Below are positions 1 to 12,844 of a DNA stretch of 64,000 nucleotides, in pieces. Position 1 is the first letter of the stretch; each line of letters starts with the position of its first letter. This stretch comes from Isoetes taiwanensis. Its lineage: Eukaryota; Streptophyta; Lycopodiopsida; Isoetales; Isoetaceae. Under the pieces are notes generated by a model, which saw nothing but the letters and a program-made list of their open reading frames with translations, was not told where the DNA came from and made no database searches. Location: assembly GCA_021234155.1 (NCBI GenBank), contig JAJEKV010000072.1, forward strand, positions 1,468,526 to 1,532,525. Reading direction: 5' to 3'. The position numbers were made by a program, and so were the translations under genes.

Positions 1-250
1 CTTACGCAGGCAGGTTTCCGGCGGACATTCCACCATTGATCATATCTTCACTTTCTGCGACATTAATTGAGGATAGCGGGGAATGGCGGCGGAGAACACA
101 TCGCATGTTGTTTCGTTGATTTTGCAAAAGCATTCGACACGATTGCCCCGCAACAACTCTCGGGGCCGGTGCGGCGGCATACCGGGACCCCCCGACTTGC
201 GAGAATCGCAAATATATAGGTTTGTCGAGGCATGCTCAAAGGCAGATCAC

Positions 251-820
251 CAATGTTGTTAAAAAACCCGTTTTTTATTTTTAAAGTACCTTTATAAAAA
301 TCCTCACGTTTTTTAAAGGATTTTTATGATTTGGTATGGCTAAAAAAAAAAACAAAAATTGCACATTCTTTGCACTGTTTTATTGGATATATATGTGCTA
401 TGGTTAAAATGCATATTTTTACTACAAGTTACAAGATGTAGCATGTCAACAAGTAAATCAAAACTTTATGCTGTTACTAGAAACTATTAAGTTCAAGTAC
501 AAAGATATCATAGTTGTTTTGCTAAGCAACTCTTAAGAAAGTTCAGAAAAACGTTATTATAGAGATTAAGAAATAGAAGAATTTCATATACAATGATAAA
601 TAAGTTGAAGAATATCATATATTTGAATAAACAAAATCACAGTCTAAGGATTTTTAAAGATTTTTAAGGATTTTTAAAGATTTTTAAGGATATAAAGATT
701 TTTAACGTATTTTATATGAAATACGTTTTTAAAGATTTTTTTCAAAATTTTTAAAAATCTTCAAAAAATCTTAAAAAACGATTTTTAAAGGTACGGATTT
801 TGACGTACTTAACAACATTG
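251..820. mobile_element. hAT-like MITE nested in LINE family A
   Basis: An AT-rich block of 570 bp interrupts the LINE reverse transcriptase. It starts with CAATGTTGTTAA (251-262) and ends with the exact reverse complement TTAACAACATTG (809-820). The 8 bases on each side, CAGATCAC (243-250) and CGTATCAC (821-828), agree at 6 of 8 positions and look like an aged 8-bp target-site duplication, the length typical of hAT transposons. The interior holds many TTTTTAAAGATTTTTAAGGA-type runs on both strands and no coding potential. The superfamily call rests only on TSD length and TIR form. Confidence 0.65.
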
Positions 821-2348
821 CGTATCACATCAGCAGCACAACCGGTAATCAGTAGCATTGGAGTGCGTCAGGGTTGCCCCCTCTCCCCCACACTCTTTGG
901 CCTATACATTGATCGGTTGGAAGATTGGCTCTCCAGCATGGAGGCGGCGCACATCTCATGCATCACATAATCGGCCAGAACTCATATATCTACCGACGAT
1001 GTCAACCTCATGGCCTCATACCTATAAGGAGGACATGCAAATAATAATTGATGCTTTTGACACTTTTGCCACTTCACCGGGCATGAGTGAACTTGGCCAA
1101 AACTAGGGTCTTCGCTTAGTTGCATCATTCCGTCGGCCAAGGCTTCCCACCTTCACTTACGGGGGCAAGAGGTAGAGGCGGCTCCAACCTACAAGTACTT
1201 GGGCATTGAGTTCTCAACTACCACCCATTGGGATGCGGCTATCAGGCTGCGGTCACGGCTGGTTGGAAAGCACTATATGCCATGCGAAAATGGCCACAAG
1301 GCGAGAGTTGTGCGCTGGGGCCACCATCACATTTGTTTGGGGCCTTGGTTGAGCGGTGGGTCCTTTGTATGGGGCAGCGGTGTGGGGTCGGGGTCATCTC
1401 CCTCAACACATGGAATGACCTCGCAAAGGTGCAGAAGGCTTTCTTGGCACGAGCCTTTGGGGGTGAAGTCCACGGGGCCCGCACAGCATCCTACTCGTGA
1501 GACGGGCTTTCTACCCTCCAACGGGCTGCATTGGAACGCCATATCGCTTACTTCAAAAGGTGGTCGCTATGGCGCGATACACGCTGTCCCCATCTTGCTT
1601 TACATGCCGATGGGTCCCCAACGCCTCAAATCTGGCGGGAAAGACAAGCAAGCTCGATGGTTCTCACGGGCGTCGCATTAAAAACAAACGCGCGCCCGTC
1701 GGGACAAAGAAAGATCGCGAGGCACTTAAACAATACCTAGATGCAACTTTCCTTCCAAAGCTCACGGGATGCTGAGGCTCGACGCGACGTTAAAGTCGGG
1801 CACACCATCGCCAGCGACAAGTCAATCCCTAGGCTCACAAGAGGCCCGCGACCAAGATTTGTACACCCAAATGCCCATGAAGAAGCTTGAACTTATAGCT
1901 TCCATTGAACGGGTGCACATAAGCCTCGCATTGAAACGTGGCGTTGGGCTCGGGAAGCACGAGCAAAGGCTTTGGCTGTTGCCACCAGGCGTGATTGAGG
2001 ATGAGTGTCATACCCTCCGATCGCAAGCATTTGCCCATATCCGAGAGAGAGGTATGTTCGACTACTAGTGCCTGGCCAGGCCGTTGCATCGCTTATTGAC
2101 TACGGCGCCGGTGGGTTTCTTTGGGGTCATACCTCAAGAGGTTATGGATGCACTGACGCGTTTTTGTGTCCTACGGACGGTCTTGAACTGTCCTATGCAA
2201 TTGTACAGATTGTGCGGCATGCTTATTCGCTAAGGTTTTCCCTCGAAAACCCTTCGTATGGGGTTTTTAATCCCGCCGCGAATATGCTTGCTGCCTAGCT
2301 TTTTGTTTGGGTCCCATAGGCCAATTGGTCTCCGTGGACGCTAAAAAC

Positions 2349-2376
2349 TTATTCTATTCTATTCTATTCTATTCTT
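2349..2376 (+). repeat. (TTCTA)n pentamer tail of LINE family A
   Basis: A run of TTCTA/TATTC pentamers directly after the conserved LINE 3' end. The same tail follows the two other copies at 30660-30682 and 62412-62438, so this is the element's own short-repeat tail in place of poly(A). Confidence 0.8.
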
Positions 2377-2497
2377 TTGAGTAAACCCTTGAGCCAATAG
2401 TTTGGCCTTAAATTTCTTGCTTCCATCTGCATTAGTTTCGCTTTAAACGACCATTTACTCCTAATATATTATGACGTATGGGATGTTTTATCAGATC

Positions 2498-3140
2498 CTA
2501 AGTTTCAGTTTGGTGAAAAGAGTCTAGCTCTTCTTGCATTGCTCCTAGCCACGTATCTTTATTTCCATAATATAAGGCTTCTTCAAAAGTCTTAGGTATG
2601 ACTAAATCATCCATAATTGCCATAATCTTGTCATTGAATTCACCTAGATGCTCAAGCCTTTTGCTTCTGCCCATTTTAGTTCTTCCATATTCATCAATGT
2701 CTACTTTTGCATCCTCAAGTAACATCTCGACCTGAGTTTTCCTTCTTTCATTTGCATGTGGTGTATCAGGCTACTCATCATCTGTGTTCATTTCCAACAT
2801 CATATTCATCTATCCCATCATTTGAATCTAGATCCACATGAGTTTTGACTTTCTTTTCTATTGCAATAGTTGGCTTTATGTCTTTCTTTGTTTTATTGCA
2901 GTAGTTTGATGAGGAAATTGCTTCATCAAACACAACATCTCTGCTTATTACAATCTTCCTTGTTTGAGGCACAAATATTTTATATCCTTTTGAATCCTCA
3001 TCATAGCCAACCAAGAATCCAATCTCTGCCTTGTTGTCAAGCTTTTGTCTGAGTTCAGAGGGCACATGTGCATATGCCAGATATCCATAAACTTTATATG
3101 TTCTAAAATCTAAACCTCTTTTTGAATTTATCTGAAGCAC
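2498..3140 (-). mobile_element. Ty1/copia pol fragment
   Basis: The - strand encodes the end of a copia integrase region: a segment with FLVGYDEDSKGYKIF and VVISRDVVFDE-like motifs (about 2930-3020), typical of the region after the integrase core. After a frame break at about 2770 comes the linker and start of reverse transcriptase (IPKTFEEALYYGNKDTWLGAM, about 2530-2600). No LTRs are visible. It is a truncated, non-functional piece. The family call is firm from the motif set; the element's limits are not. Confidence 0.85.
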
Positions 3141-4290
3141 TTAGGGCACATTATCTTAATGACAGTGGGTAGTTTGGTCTGCACTATGATGGTCATTTTG
3201 AGTGCTTCCTCCTAGAGATAATTAAGGACATGCAAGCATGAGATGAAGTCGTCATTGCTATATTTCTAGGACAGTCTTTTTCTTTGGCTAATGATGGTCA
3301 AGAATGAGCAAGGTGAAATTTTGGAGTTTTGAAGGAAAAAGTTTTCAGAAGCTTTAGGCACACAGACCATAAGGAACGCGGATTCAAGCTCCTCAGAATA
3401 TTCACATATGGTCCTATGACAAAGATTTAAGAGGCAAAAGTCGTTTGGTTCAAGGCACATTTAGATTGTACCATCTGTTAGGCCACTGTTCTTGATCATG
3501 GATTTGATAGCATCCATAACAGATCCTATTATTTCTCTATTCCAATCTCAAGGCAAGCAAGGCCGATTGGGACAAAGACGAATGGAAGCAAGGCAAAAGG
3601 CAAGGAAAGCAACGGCATCTGAAGCTTCTAGAAAGCATGAAACCGGATCGCTACAGCCACAGAACTGGAAATGCAAGAAGCACATGGGGAGAGGAGAGAA
3701 GGAATTTTGGCTATTTTCTAATTTCCTAGACCGTTGATTAAAAAATATGTAGATCCAATGGCTTAGGTTCATTTTCATCCAGGTGGCAGTCAACGTGGAT
3801 AGACTATAATTGCATGAAATGTTGTAGCAGGGGTTAGGCAAGCCTGCTAATAAGATGTAAGAAAATATTTTAGTAGTAAAAGCATATAACATGCAGAAGT
3901 ATAGAATGTTTATAGCAGCAAGATGGTTGACGTAACTGGCTATACAAATTTAACTATATAATATAAGAAATTAATATTGGATGTTAAGCTACCACTAACA
4001 TAGCATTATTTAACAAGGTGCTGCGCACAAAGGGTTGCCCTCCAATGGTGCAAGAGTGTGTTTTCATGTTCCTTGTTTGGTCATTTCGTTTGGTCTTTTT
4101 TTCCGTTTTTTGTGTCCATCCTTATTTATGATAGGTGCATTCATTTTTTGTTGTTATGTTTTATTTTGTTTATGGATTGCACACGGACTGAGAAAAGACA
4201 TGCGAAGCTCATTGCGTATGCCAGTTGGGATTGGCGTAATCATGTGAGGCCGCGATAATCCACAACCAATCACAAAGAACTATCCTTCTT
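3141..4290. other. Intergenic stretch, nothing supported
   Basis: No recognisable protein or RNA gene. Short open frames occur on both strands but none has family-like motifs. It probably consists of anonymous retroelement debris between the copia and gypsy fragments. Confidence 0.5.
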
Positions 4291-4299
4291 GAAAACAAA

Positions 4300-5640
4300 G
4301 ACCAATTCTGTTAGCGACAAGCCATAGATAGGGCCAAATAGCGAGGTTGTCCCTGGCTGAAGATCAATGGGACATTATAGGGACACTGCTCCAGAAGCTT
4401 ACTGGCTTTGACCTTATCAAAAACATCACCAAAATCCTTGTACTTATCAGGAAGGACAGGAGCAGACATTTCCGAAGCAGAGCTAGTCGAAGGATGAACT
4501 TGGATTGCAAATGCTGAACTGGGATCTTGCCTACCAGATCTGATAAACTTGTGAAGAGAGATCTTCGAGATACAAAGCTGAGGGAAAAGAGCCTCGAAGC
4601 GAGGAGCAAGAAACGTAAGCGAGAGAGCAGGAACATGAGCGTAAATAAGACAACCTGGAATAGAAACTAGACTAGAACCGGAGATCGAACAAGAACCGAG
4701 TGGGGACACCATCTAGAATATATCGAATCGGAGACATGAACCGGAGAGCAGACAAGAGCGAATCGGGGACGCGGAGCGTAACAAGAATAGCAAGGATGTA
4801 ATTAGGAGTCCACGACACCGACGGATGAAGTAGATATTGGCATAGAGGCCCCGACTTGCGATGAAACTGAACTAGAGCTCGAGCCAAGAAACCGAAAAGG
4901 ATCTAGTATGCCAATCAATCTATGGGTTATGTAGCCGAGCTGGGCAGGCCCTGCACTACTAAGCATGTGGGCTAGCGATGAGATTGAAGGAAATGCTACA
5001 AGAAGCTTCCTCGAACAAAAGCGTGAAGAGGTGCAAGATGCGATACGGATCGCTACCGAAGATATCTCATACCCATCCATCACATTAACAGAGCTAGGAT
5101 GCTCGACCCTGCTTTTAGGAATGGCGTGCTTAGTAGCGAACATACTGTCCATGAAGCAGGCGTTTGCACCACAATCAAGTTGCGCCAGCGCCTCCATCCT
5201 CCCAACCTCCGACTCCAATGAAATAGAGATAAAAATTTCTTTACTGACCTTGTCCGAGGGAGTAAAACCTTGTCACATGTGGAGGAAGTTGGGGGAATGT
5301 CAGGCAGCCGTCTGGAGATTCCTACTACAGGACTCAAACGGTTTGATCACTTAATAGGACATCCACTTGCAACATGGCCAACCCCCTCCACGATAGAGGC
5401 AGAGATTAGCTTCTCTTCGGCATTGCTTCTCAGCTGCAGACAAGGCCCTCGAACCACACCATCAATTTGTATAGGAACTGGGCCAACTGATTTCGGAGAC
5501 GTGGGCAGTACAAAAACTGTTGTGATCATGGGAGCTTGTGGAAGTAAAGAAACATGCTGAATTCGTCTTTCTTGCCTACGCTCCAAAAAAACAGTTATCA
5601 CAACGAACCGCAAACTCTATAGCTTCATCTAAGGTTCTGG
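4300..5640 (-). mobile_element. Ty3/gypsy gag-protease-RT fragment
   Basis: Read on the - strand, a zinc-knuckle remnant (GHVASGCPIK, about 5350-5380) is followed by a retropepsin-like segment (LDCGANACFMDSMFATKHAI, about 5110-5180) and then by the start of a reverse transcriptase domain (YKDFGDVFDKVKASKL, about 4395-4445). That order, gag knuckle, protease, RT, is that of Ty3/gypsy chromovirus-type elements. Frameshifts break it into at least three frames, so it is dead. LTRs were not found. Confidence 0.8.
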
Positions 5641-5916
5641 GATCCTCCATAGTCAGCAACATATCCTTTATATCCTCGTGTAGCCCTCAAAAACCGGTCA
5701 AGATCCAAGATCTTCCGTGTCAGGTCTATGGCAATCTGTCGGAACTCAGAAGCATAAACTGAAGCCGAACGAGAACATTACCTGAGGCCCTACATATGAG
5801 GTAGATGTGAGGCAATGTCTTCTATAAATGTAACGCATTTGGCAAAGGTGCTCGACTCCCAACTAGAAAATTGTAAGTTCAAATCTTGCTCCGTGCAACT
5901 ACTGTTTTGCATTGGT

Positions 5917-5974
5917 GTGACGACCATATACGAGTATAATGCTCGTATGATACGAATACCCATATGGTCGTCAC
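5917..5974. repeat. 58-bp perfect-armed hairpin
   Basis: GTGACGACCATAT (5917-5929) and ATATGGTCGTCAC (5962-5974) are exact reverse complements, with further partial pairing inside (CGAGTAT with a matching ATACGA). Its role is unknown; it could be a minimal MITE remnant or a transcribed hairpin. Confidence 0.6.
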
Positions 5975-6046
5975 AGGTACTTTATGCTAGGATAATAATG
6001 ATGTTATTTGTTATTTATGTCATGGCAGCTCCTAGTTCAAACGACG

Positions 6047-6227
6047 CCTTAAGAAGTTGCAAGTTTTGTTGGCATCATGGCTCTTGGGATTAAATAGTTT
6101 ACTAGATGATTAATCTACAAAGATCATTACGGTTTACAATGCCTTAAGAAGTTGCAAGTTTTGCTGGCATCATGGCTCTTGGGATTAAATAGTTTGCTCG
6201 ATGATTAATCTACAAAGATCATTACAA
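6047..6227 (+). repeat. 85-bp tandem direct duplication
   Basis: A unit starting GCCTTAAGAAGTTGCAAG occurs at 6047-6131 and again at 6141-6227 with only a few substitutions. A third, more diverged partial copy starts near 6292. No coding function is seen. Confidence 0.8.
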
Positions 6228-7305
6228 TTGACACATTGTTTTCAGGTTGTTCAAGTTAGTATAAAAATTCTTGTTGATTGTAATTTATATCATGGCGGCT
6301 TCTAGTTCAAACACCGCCTTATGATGACGTAAACTTTTCATGGTAATATCAAGCTTATGGTTGATAAGTATTTGGCCATCCATCATTGTTAATAAGACGA
6401 AAGGATAATGCGTGATATTCTCTTCCTAGAGATTTAATAGTATGGATCCGTGTATGATATTTATATAATGGACATTTCTATTGCAAGATATCTTAACGAG
6501 TTGTTGCATAGGTTGTTTCTTGTCCTAAGGAATGCAACGTGATGGTTTGCCCCTCCCGCTCTTCTTTTTCTAAAAAAAAAAAGCCCCCAAAACACCAAAA
6601 AAATTTTTTTTTTTTTTTTTTTTTTTTTGAAGGATGAAACTAAATAATATTAATATAGAGTAAGTACAAGAAGAGCGATACTAGGGTACCCCTGCCCAAC
6701 CATGAGCGAGCACCCACACATCACATATACCTACCTACGACTCATGGGATAAATCTGCCAATGCTGTCTACAATGAAAAGGGTCCTTTCCCAAACCGCTG
6801 CCTTAAACCTGGTCCTTCCGAGGAGATGCCGGTGCGAGAGATATAATTTGTACCTTAAGCTGGCGGGGATCAAAACCGGCCGCACCTCCTCATTCCGAAA
6901 ACCTTCATCTTGCCGGCTTCCAAATGAGCCACACTAACCCGCCTTACACAAATGGAAGGCTAGACTCTGCGGGTGAGACCACCCAGGAGGATACACTCCC
7001 AACGAACCTGTTGACTGCGGGCGAGGTGTGAAAGTATTTGGACCCATTGCCATGCCGGGCCGGATATCTGGCTAGAGAAACATGCAATGCTCGGGGTCTC
7101 GCACACGAGGCACCACACATAGGACATCTGTCACCGATCCGCTGGATTGATCCATTGCACCCATGTATTTACCCTCGGGGGCCGGTGCACTATCGCCCAT
7201 AGTAAACCCCGAATCTTGGGGCGAGGGTGGATTCCACACCCACCTCCAAATGTTGCCCCGGTCATCTCCACGGCACTGGAGGCTCCACCATCCCAGGGAG
7301 GCGAC

Positions 7306-9383
7306 TCATCTGAATAGCCAAAAGCTCATAGCATGACTTCCGCGAAATTGAGGGGTCAACTTTTGGATGACAACTCCACACCAGCCTGGGGCGCTGGGAT
7401 TGTGGAGTACATTAGCCACCGTGCCCAAATAGCCTGATCCGTTCACGGAAGTGAACTTGTGGCGAAAAAGCTGCCAGGGTGCAAGCTGGCCATCCATATA
7501 CCACTCCCCCACTGTCAGAACGCCATGCTGTGCCCATCTGCGCTGGATCCGCGGATCAACGGATGCAGCCAGCACCTGAGGTGCAGCACCAGGGCCGAGC
7601 GGGATCCACCATGGCGATGCGTCTAACTGAATACTACCGGCGGCGTCGATGGCAAATAGCGGGCGGACCTGCTCCCATGCGCGCAAGAGCCCCTTCAGGA
7701 AGGGAGAAGCGTTAGCATATGGCCTGATATCTGCAAATAACGCCCACGGAAGCTGCCACGTGAGACACGGGCCGACTTACGGACACTGTCGAGTCGCGAT
7801 AGCGGCCCGATGCGATAAGACCATGCGGGAGAATCAAAGCGCATTCTCGGGATTGCAAACACGAACTTGGACAATAGGATCTTGCCATGGGCGAGAGGTC
7901 CAAGAAACCGAAGTCCCCGGCGGCTTTGGGGCACACATTTCCACCCGGGCCACCTTGACAACCGCCCTCTCCTCATTACCGCCCCACACAAAGTTACGAA
8001 CCATAGAGGAAATTTCCCGAACCTTGCTCTCCGGTGCCAGGACAATGGATGCCATATAAATATGCATGGAGCACAAAACGGACTTCGCCACCGTGACCCT
8101 ACCAGCCATGGAAAGCTTCCCCCCCTTCCACCCGGTTAAGGTGCAGCTTTGCGGCCCACAGAATGTCCTCCCAAATGCCTGCCGCCGAAATGTCGATGCC
8201 AAACGGGATCCCCAAAAGCTTAGAACATGTGCCCTGCGGCTGCGTCCGCCAAGGAAATTGGGATACGACCACGGGCATGGGATCTGCCGCCGGCCATAAC
8301 GCCGAGCACTTCGACCAATTCATAAGACAGCCCGAGGCGAGGGAGAATGCATCCAGTAACTCTTTCGTGTTCAACAAATTCCTTTCATCCGCCTGTAGGA
8401 AAAGGAAAGAGTCATCAGCATACTGACTCCCAATCTGCTGTGACCCGTCTGCCATCCTCAATCCCTCCACAATACCCGCCTGCACAGCCGAAATCAGGAA
8501 CTGCGACAGGGCCTCTGCCACAATGGTGAATAGGAAGGGCGCCAGCGGGCATCCCTGGCGAACTCCGCGTCCCACACGAAAGACCGGCGACGACTCACCA
8601 TGACAAAGGACAGTGGCCCTGGCCGATGTTAAGAGCTTCAGAGTCACTTCAGTAAAGCTCTCCCCACACCCAAAGGCGAGCATCATCCTCTTCAAAAAGT
8701 CCCACCGAACACTGTCATAGGCCTTTGCAAAATCCAGCTTCAAGTACACTATCCGCTGACCTGTTTTGCGTGCCCAGTGAATGCCCTCAAATGCCGCCGC
8801 GACATTGTTGAGAATATACCGCACGGAATGAAGCGGTGCATGGTATGGGGCAAATCGCCTCCTTCAAGACCACCTGCAACCTAAGCGAGAGGGCCTTTGC
8901 GATAATCTTATATACCGCCGAAAGAAGCGTGATCGGACGCCAATCCGAGATGGCGGAGGGCTCCTTCACCTTCGGTATCAAGGAGATGCAGCCAGTGTTG
9001 AGTCTATAATCCAACGCCTCAGCCTGGAGCAGATCTTGATAAGTGCAAAGCGACTCCCCACCCAATCCCAATATTCTGGAAGAACTCCAGGAATCGGGTC
9101 GGCCCGGGCACTTATGAGGAGCCAGGGCGCGGCAAGCCTCCTCGAGCTCCTGCCTTGTAAACGGACGCTGTAATACCTGCCTTCTATCCGCCGGCACCTT
9201 ACAAGACACCTTGCTGAGCACAATCTCCTCCATCACTTCAGAGAAGGGATATCTCTTCTCCTGAAAGAACTGAGAGAAATGACAGAAAGTAGCCTGTTTA
9301 ATATCGTTCGGCGAATGGAGAATGCGGCCATCGAGGCAATTCCAAGGGCGACATAGAGGCCGCGTACTTCTTACGGCGTGCAT
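7306..9383 (-). pseudogene. LINE-B reverse transcriptase and C-terminal region
   Basis: The largest intact piece (8824-8099) has the RT signature motifs YLKLDFAKAYDSVRWDFL, GVRQGCPLAPFLF and the catalytic box YADDSFLFL. The upstream piece (9383-8787) adds LNTGCISLIPKVK and DWRPITLLSAVYKIIAKAL, which form the start of an L1-type RT domain. Downstream, GKLSMAGRVTVAKSVL and MVRNFVWGG (about 8120-7960) are typical of the region before the zf-RVT segment. The frame breaks near 8790, 8100 and 7700 show that this copy cannot make a full protein. The enzyme would nick target DNA and prime cDNA synthesis there. Confidence 0.88.
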
Positions 9384-9975
9384 ACGAAGAACATTAGGGA
9401 ATTGGTGTCCCCTTCAGTAGCCAAGTGAGTCCGGCCTTCACCCTGCGCTGCGCCCAACCTTCTTGGATTAGATCCCTTTGCAATGTAGCGGTAACTCCTT
9501 CTCCCGCACCCCCATCGGGCCGTTTGGGACACGAGGGCTTCCAATTAGCGATACCATGCCTCTAACTCCTCCCGGCTCGGCGTATCCTCCGGCTTCCCCA
9601 TGACTTGGCAAAAGCCTTGACCTCGGCCAGGGGCCTTCACCATCCCCGACATGCCAAAGTTATCGAAGGTCGCGGAACCAAATCTGGCTGGCAACCCCAC
9701 GAAATCAGCATCCTTGAGGTGCGGTGTTGGCTTGAAGGCCGTGCTGGCGTCGGCTGGCGCACTTTCGAGCCACAGGAAATTAGGCGAGGAAAATGATGGG
9801 AGACCGCGGTGGACAAAATGTTCTTAAAAGCGAGCAAAGGCGCCCGGTCCTTCACGAGGGTGTTAGCATAACATCGTCATGCCGGAGCATCGCCCCGATC
9901 CGCCCGGGCCCGATTACACCAAGTAAGCGTGGAGTCGCCCGGCAACTCCGCCAACTTAGCCAGGAGTCCAAGAGC

Positions 9976-10475
9976 TTAACCCATTCGCCCGCTCAAAACC
10001 TTGTACCACGTCCGCCACTCTACCACACCTATCACGAAAGTAGTCTCCACCATATTGAAATCATCCAACAACGGCCCAAGCCACACCCGGCTCCCGGGGA
10101 TGCAAGCTTTGCCGGGGATGCCCACAAGCGCCCCCCCTCGCGGGCCGTATTGTGGGCATAGACATTTACAATCCCCATTCATGCGGACCCTCTCGCCACT
10201 TGACAATGACCCCACGCTTGTGATCGACCAAGGTGAGCGTCACCTACACATGCATCTTCCACGCAAGCGGCCGCCCCACCTTTAGAAGCCCCGGAGGTGG
10301 CAAGCTGCGGCCCGACATATTGTGGCCCGAACATGTCAAAGAATGCCCGAAAGTATCCCCACAGCTGACACTTATGTTCACGAAGGCACAAGATGTCGGG
10401 GGTCCATCTTCTTGGGACGATAGCGCCACTCTCGCTCTCTCTTGCAGGCGTGAGCGCACACCTCGAACATTCCAA
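9976..10475 (-). pseudogene. LINE-B apurinic-type endonuclease region
   Basis: The - strand pieces contain PDILCLREHK near 10390 and WLGPLLDDFNMVE near 10060. These resemble the ILCLQE and GDFN motifs of the exonuclease/endonuclease/phosphatase fold that opens ORF2 of plant L1 elements. Position between ORF1 and the RT supports this. The reading frame is broken and the domain is incomplete. Confidence 0.6.
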
Positions 10476-10599
10476 CTTTCGGGATCTTCTTGTCCATAGC
10501 TATTCTTGAGAGGGCCAGTTCTTCTGTTGCTTCTTTTTCGCCCGTCTCACCGTGAAAAAAGCCCACGATCTGAATCATCACGGAACCCGAGGCGGCGGG

Positions 10600-12844
10600 T
10601 TGTCCGTCGGGGAGACCGATGCATCGGATCTGCCTCATCGGCCCAAAGCGCCGCGCCACCTTGTCAATTCCATCCCCTCAGAAGAGGCTGAGTGGGCCTT
10701 GCCGCGTCGAGTCAGAGGTGAACCGCCGCCCCGGCCGGCCCGGGGGTGCCATTTGCACACTCTCCTGCGTGGCGCTGAATGTGGAGCAACCGTGCCACCA
10801 TCGTGGAACATCGTTGGGGGCTGCCCTTGCTCCACCCGAGGCGGCCAGAGACGCGTTACTACAAGCGATAGGCGGGATGACCTACCGGCCTGACCCCGCT
10901 GATGTCGGGTCCTCTCGGGAGGCGGCTTGCATGCAGAGCATAGGGTGGGCGAGGCCCCCGTCGCCTCGAGAAGAACCTCGTGCCTAGTCTCGGTGAGGCC
11001 CCGGCCCCGGTGTCGTGCTTTCGGGGAGCGAGCTTGCAAAGACACGAAGCGGGGAAACATTCTTGGGATCTCGGCGCCATTCAACAATCTAAGGGGAAAC
11101 GAAAGTACCAATCGCCCGGTGTGCAGAGGGTATGTGGACTATCTGGCAGGCGCCCTGCTTACAGATCTTGACTCTGGGAACTATGGAGTGAGCAATATGC
11201 CCTCCAGAGCCCATTGGTAACGCTATCATGAACTCCGTGAAGCATATATCTGCCGGAGGTCCACCACCAGAAACGAGGGGGATCTTCAAGGCCGGCGAGT
11301 CGAGCACTCACACCCGAGGGGTGTAATCTCGTCATCAGATAGTTCCCCACATGAGGTCAACCCCCACGCCACTACCCTCTCCACCAGGTGGGCGATCGAA
11401 CATGAGGAGGAAGAAATTATTCCCCGGGAACCGAGGGGGCTGAAATGGCGATATACCCGGCCGCTTAAAGTGAGCTTGCAGCCACCGCATGACTCTCCTA
11501 GTGTCCTAGTACCCCGTATAGTACACCAACACCGCGGGGGACACCGTTGGAAATAGACTTTTGGGTGTTGGCGATGGTCTTCCACAATGATGTTAGCAAG
11601 AGGGCCGTGAGTCGGCCGCAATTCTCTTCGTTATCTTTGATTCAAAAACGCTAGGGCCTCCTCCATTCGGCGGTATCGGCCCGGTGCCACGGTTGCGAAT
11701 CCACTCGAGAACCGTGGCGTAAAAGCGATGACCGTGTCATTTGTTCGCCCGAGCCGGGCCGTGCCCAAACACTCTGCCCCTCACCCTCTCGCCTCTCAAA
11801 CTTCGGAGTCATGTGCTCACCGCGGCTTCTCCAGGATCTTTGCGGCACTGCTACAACCCTCGCCCAATGCAAGAATTGCTCATAGGTTCCTCGCAGAGCA
11901 AAGGGGTCCTCTCTCGCGTAGCCGTTGCGCCCGCATTTGCATCACAAACCCGAGTTGCCGCTTCCAATGGGGGCATGCCGCTCTAATCTCGGGTCCGGGC
12001 CTCAAGCAGCAAAGACGTACTCACCTCGACCAGGAAGGCTCCTTGCCAGCGCCTACCGCAGATTTACCACCGCTGCTTGCCGCCCCACCTGGCACCAAAA
12101 GATCCTCGCCGCCTCTAGCCGCCCCTGCTCCCGCCCATCCCCTGCTCCCTACAACCCCGCTCCCGGCCCCACTGAGAACCTGGGGCTTGAAGCGTGTTCC
12201 CTACCGCCTAGAAGCTTCCGGGCCAGGCACAAATTAGTCTCGACTGCTGAGCACACAGCCTGAATTTCTACCAGACCATATCTCACAAGTACTGGATTGC
12301 CCCAAGCCCCTCGGGCCGCCTAATTGAAGACCCAAAGAGTGATTCTGGGCCGGGCCGCCTGCTTTTTAGATCCTAAGAAATCAAAAACTCTTGAAGCAAA
12401 GACAACATGACCTTGTTCGGAAGCTGGCGCCCCCACGGATGAAGACCCGCATCGACTGGCTGGGCCACCCTATTCCCATCCCCGGTTGGGAAACCCGGTT
12501 GAATCGAAGTCCCTATCCTCACAGACGCAGCTCCCATCTACGATCGGGAAACCGGATTGAACCATATCCTTTAACCCTTGCACCAAATCGCCCCCCAAGG
12601 GAGCAACAGGCACCCCAGCAGGCCGGACCTGCTGCCCCGAAGCTGCCAGAGAGGTCTCCACATCTACCGCTTCCATACCAAGCTGCCGGATTGAAGACCC
12701 AGCAGTCGATTGGGTGGACGCCTTGCTAATCGGGGATCCGCTTGGCCACCGATTGCTATTGCCTTCCCCCGCCATTTCCCATCCGATTTGCCCAGGAGTT
12801 CCCCTCGGGACAACACCTCGTGCGGTTCTAGATCCCCCGGGCAT
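10600..12844 (-). pseudogene. LINE-B ORF1 (gag-like) region
   Basis: A - strand frame begins with ATG at 12844 (MPGGSRTARGVVPRG) close to the element's 5' end and is the natural start of ORF1. It runs in the open for 124 codons; the rest of the region down to about 10600 is open only in short pieces. I see no clear RNA-binding or zinc-knuckle motif, so the call rests on position between the 5' end and the endonuclease. Confidence 0.4.

Larger units (their letters stand above)
1..2376 (+). mobile_element. LINE family A, 5' part outside window, decayed
   Basis: Non-LTR retrotransposon that copies itself by target-primed reverse transcription. The + strand encodes reverse transcriptase motifs in order: VDFAKAFDTI (about 130-160), then after a nested insertion IGVRQGCPLSPTLFGLYID (about 860-920), then the thumb motif YKYLGIEFSTT (about 1190-1225). 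Frameshifts and stops separate these pieces, so it is inactive. From 1230 to 2240 a C-terminal region continues in broken frames. The 3' end (2220-2345) contains a short hairpin and the sequence GGGTCCCATAGGCCAATTGG, then a pentamer tail. The same 3' end recurs at 30540-30680 and 62290-62440, which defines a family. The 5' end lies beyond the window. Confidence 0.85.

Noticed and set aside
1199..1681. A 160-codon open frame on the + strand with overlapping frames on both strands
   Set aside because: Lies inside the LINE A 3' half; only the first residues (LGIEFSTT) match RT thumb text. The rest is a shifted frame in GC-rich sequence.
9793..11221. Many overlapping open frames on both strands of the GC-rich block
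   Set aside because: GC-rich LINE B sequence has few stop codons in all frames; only the - strand frames with endonuclease or RT motifs were kept.
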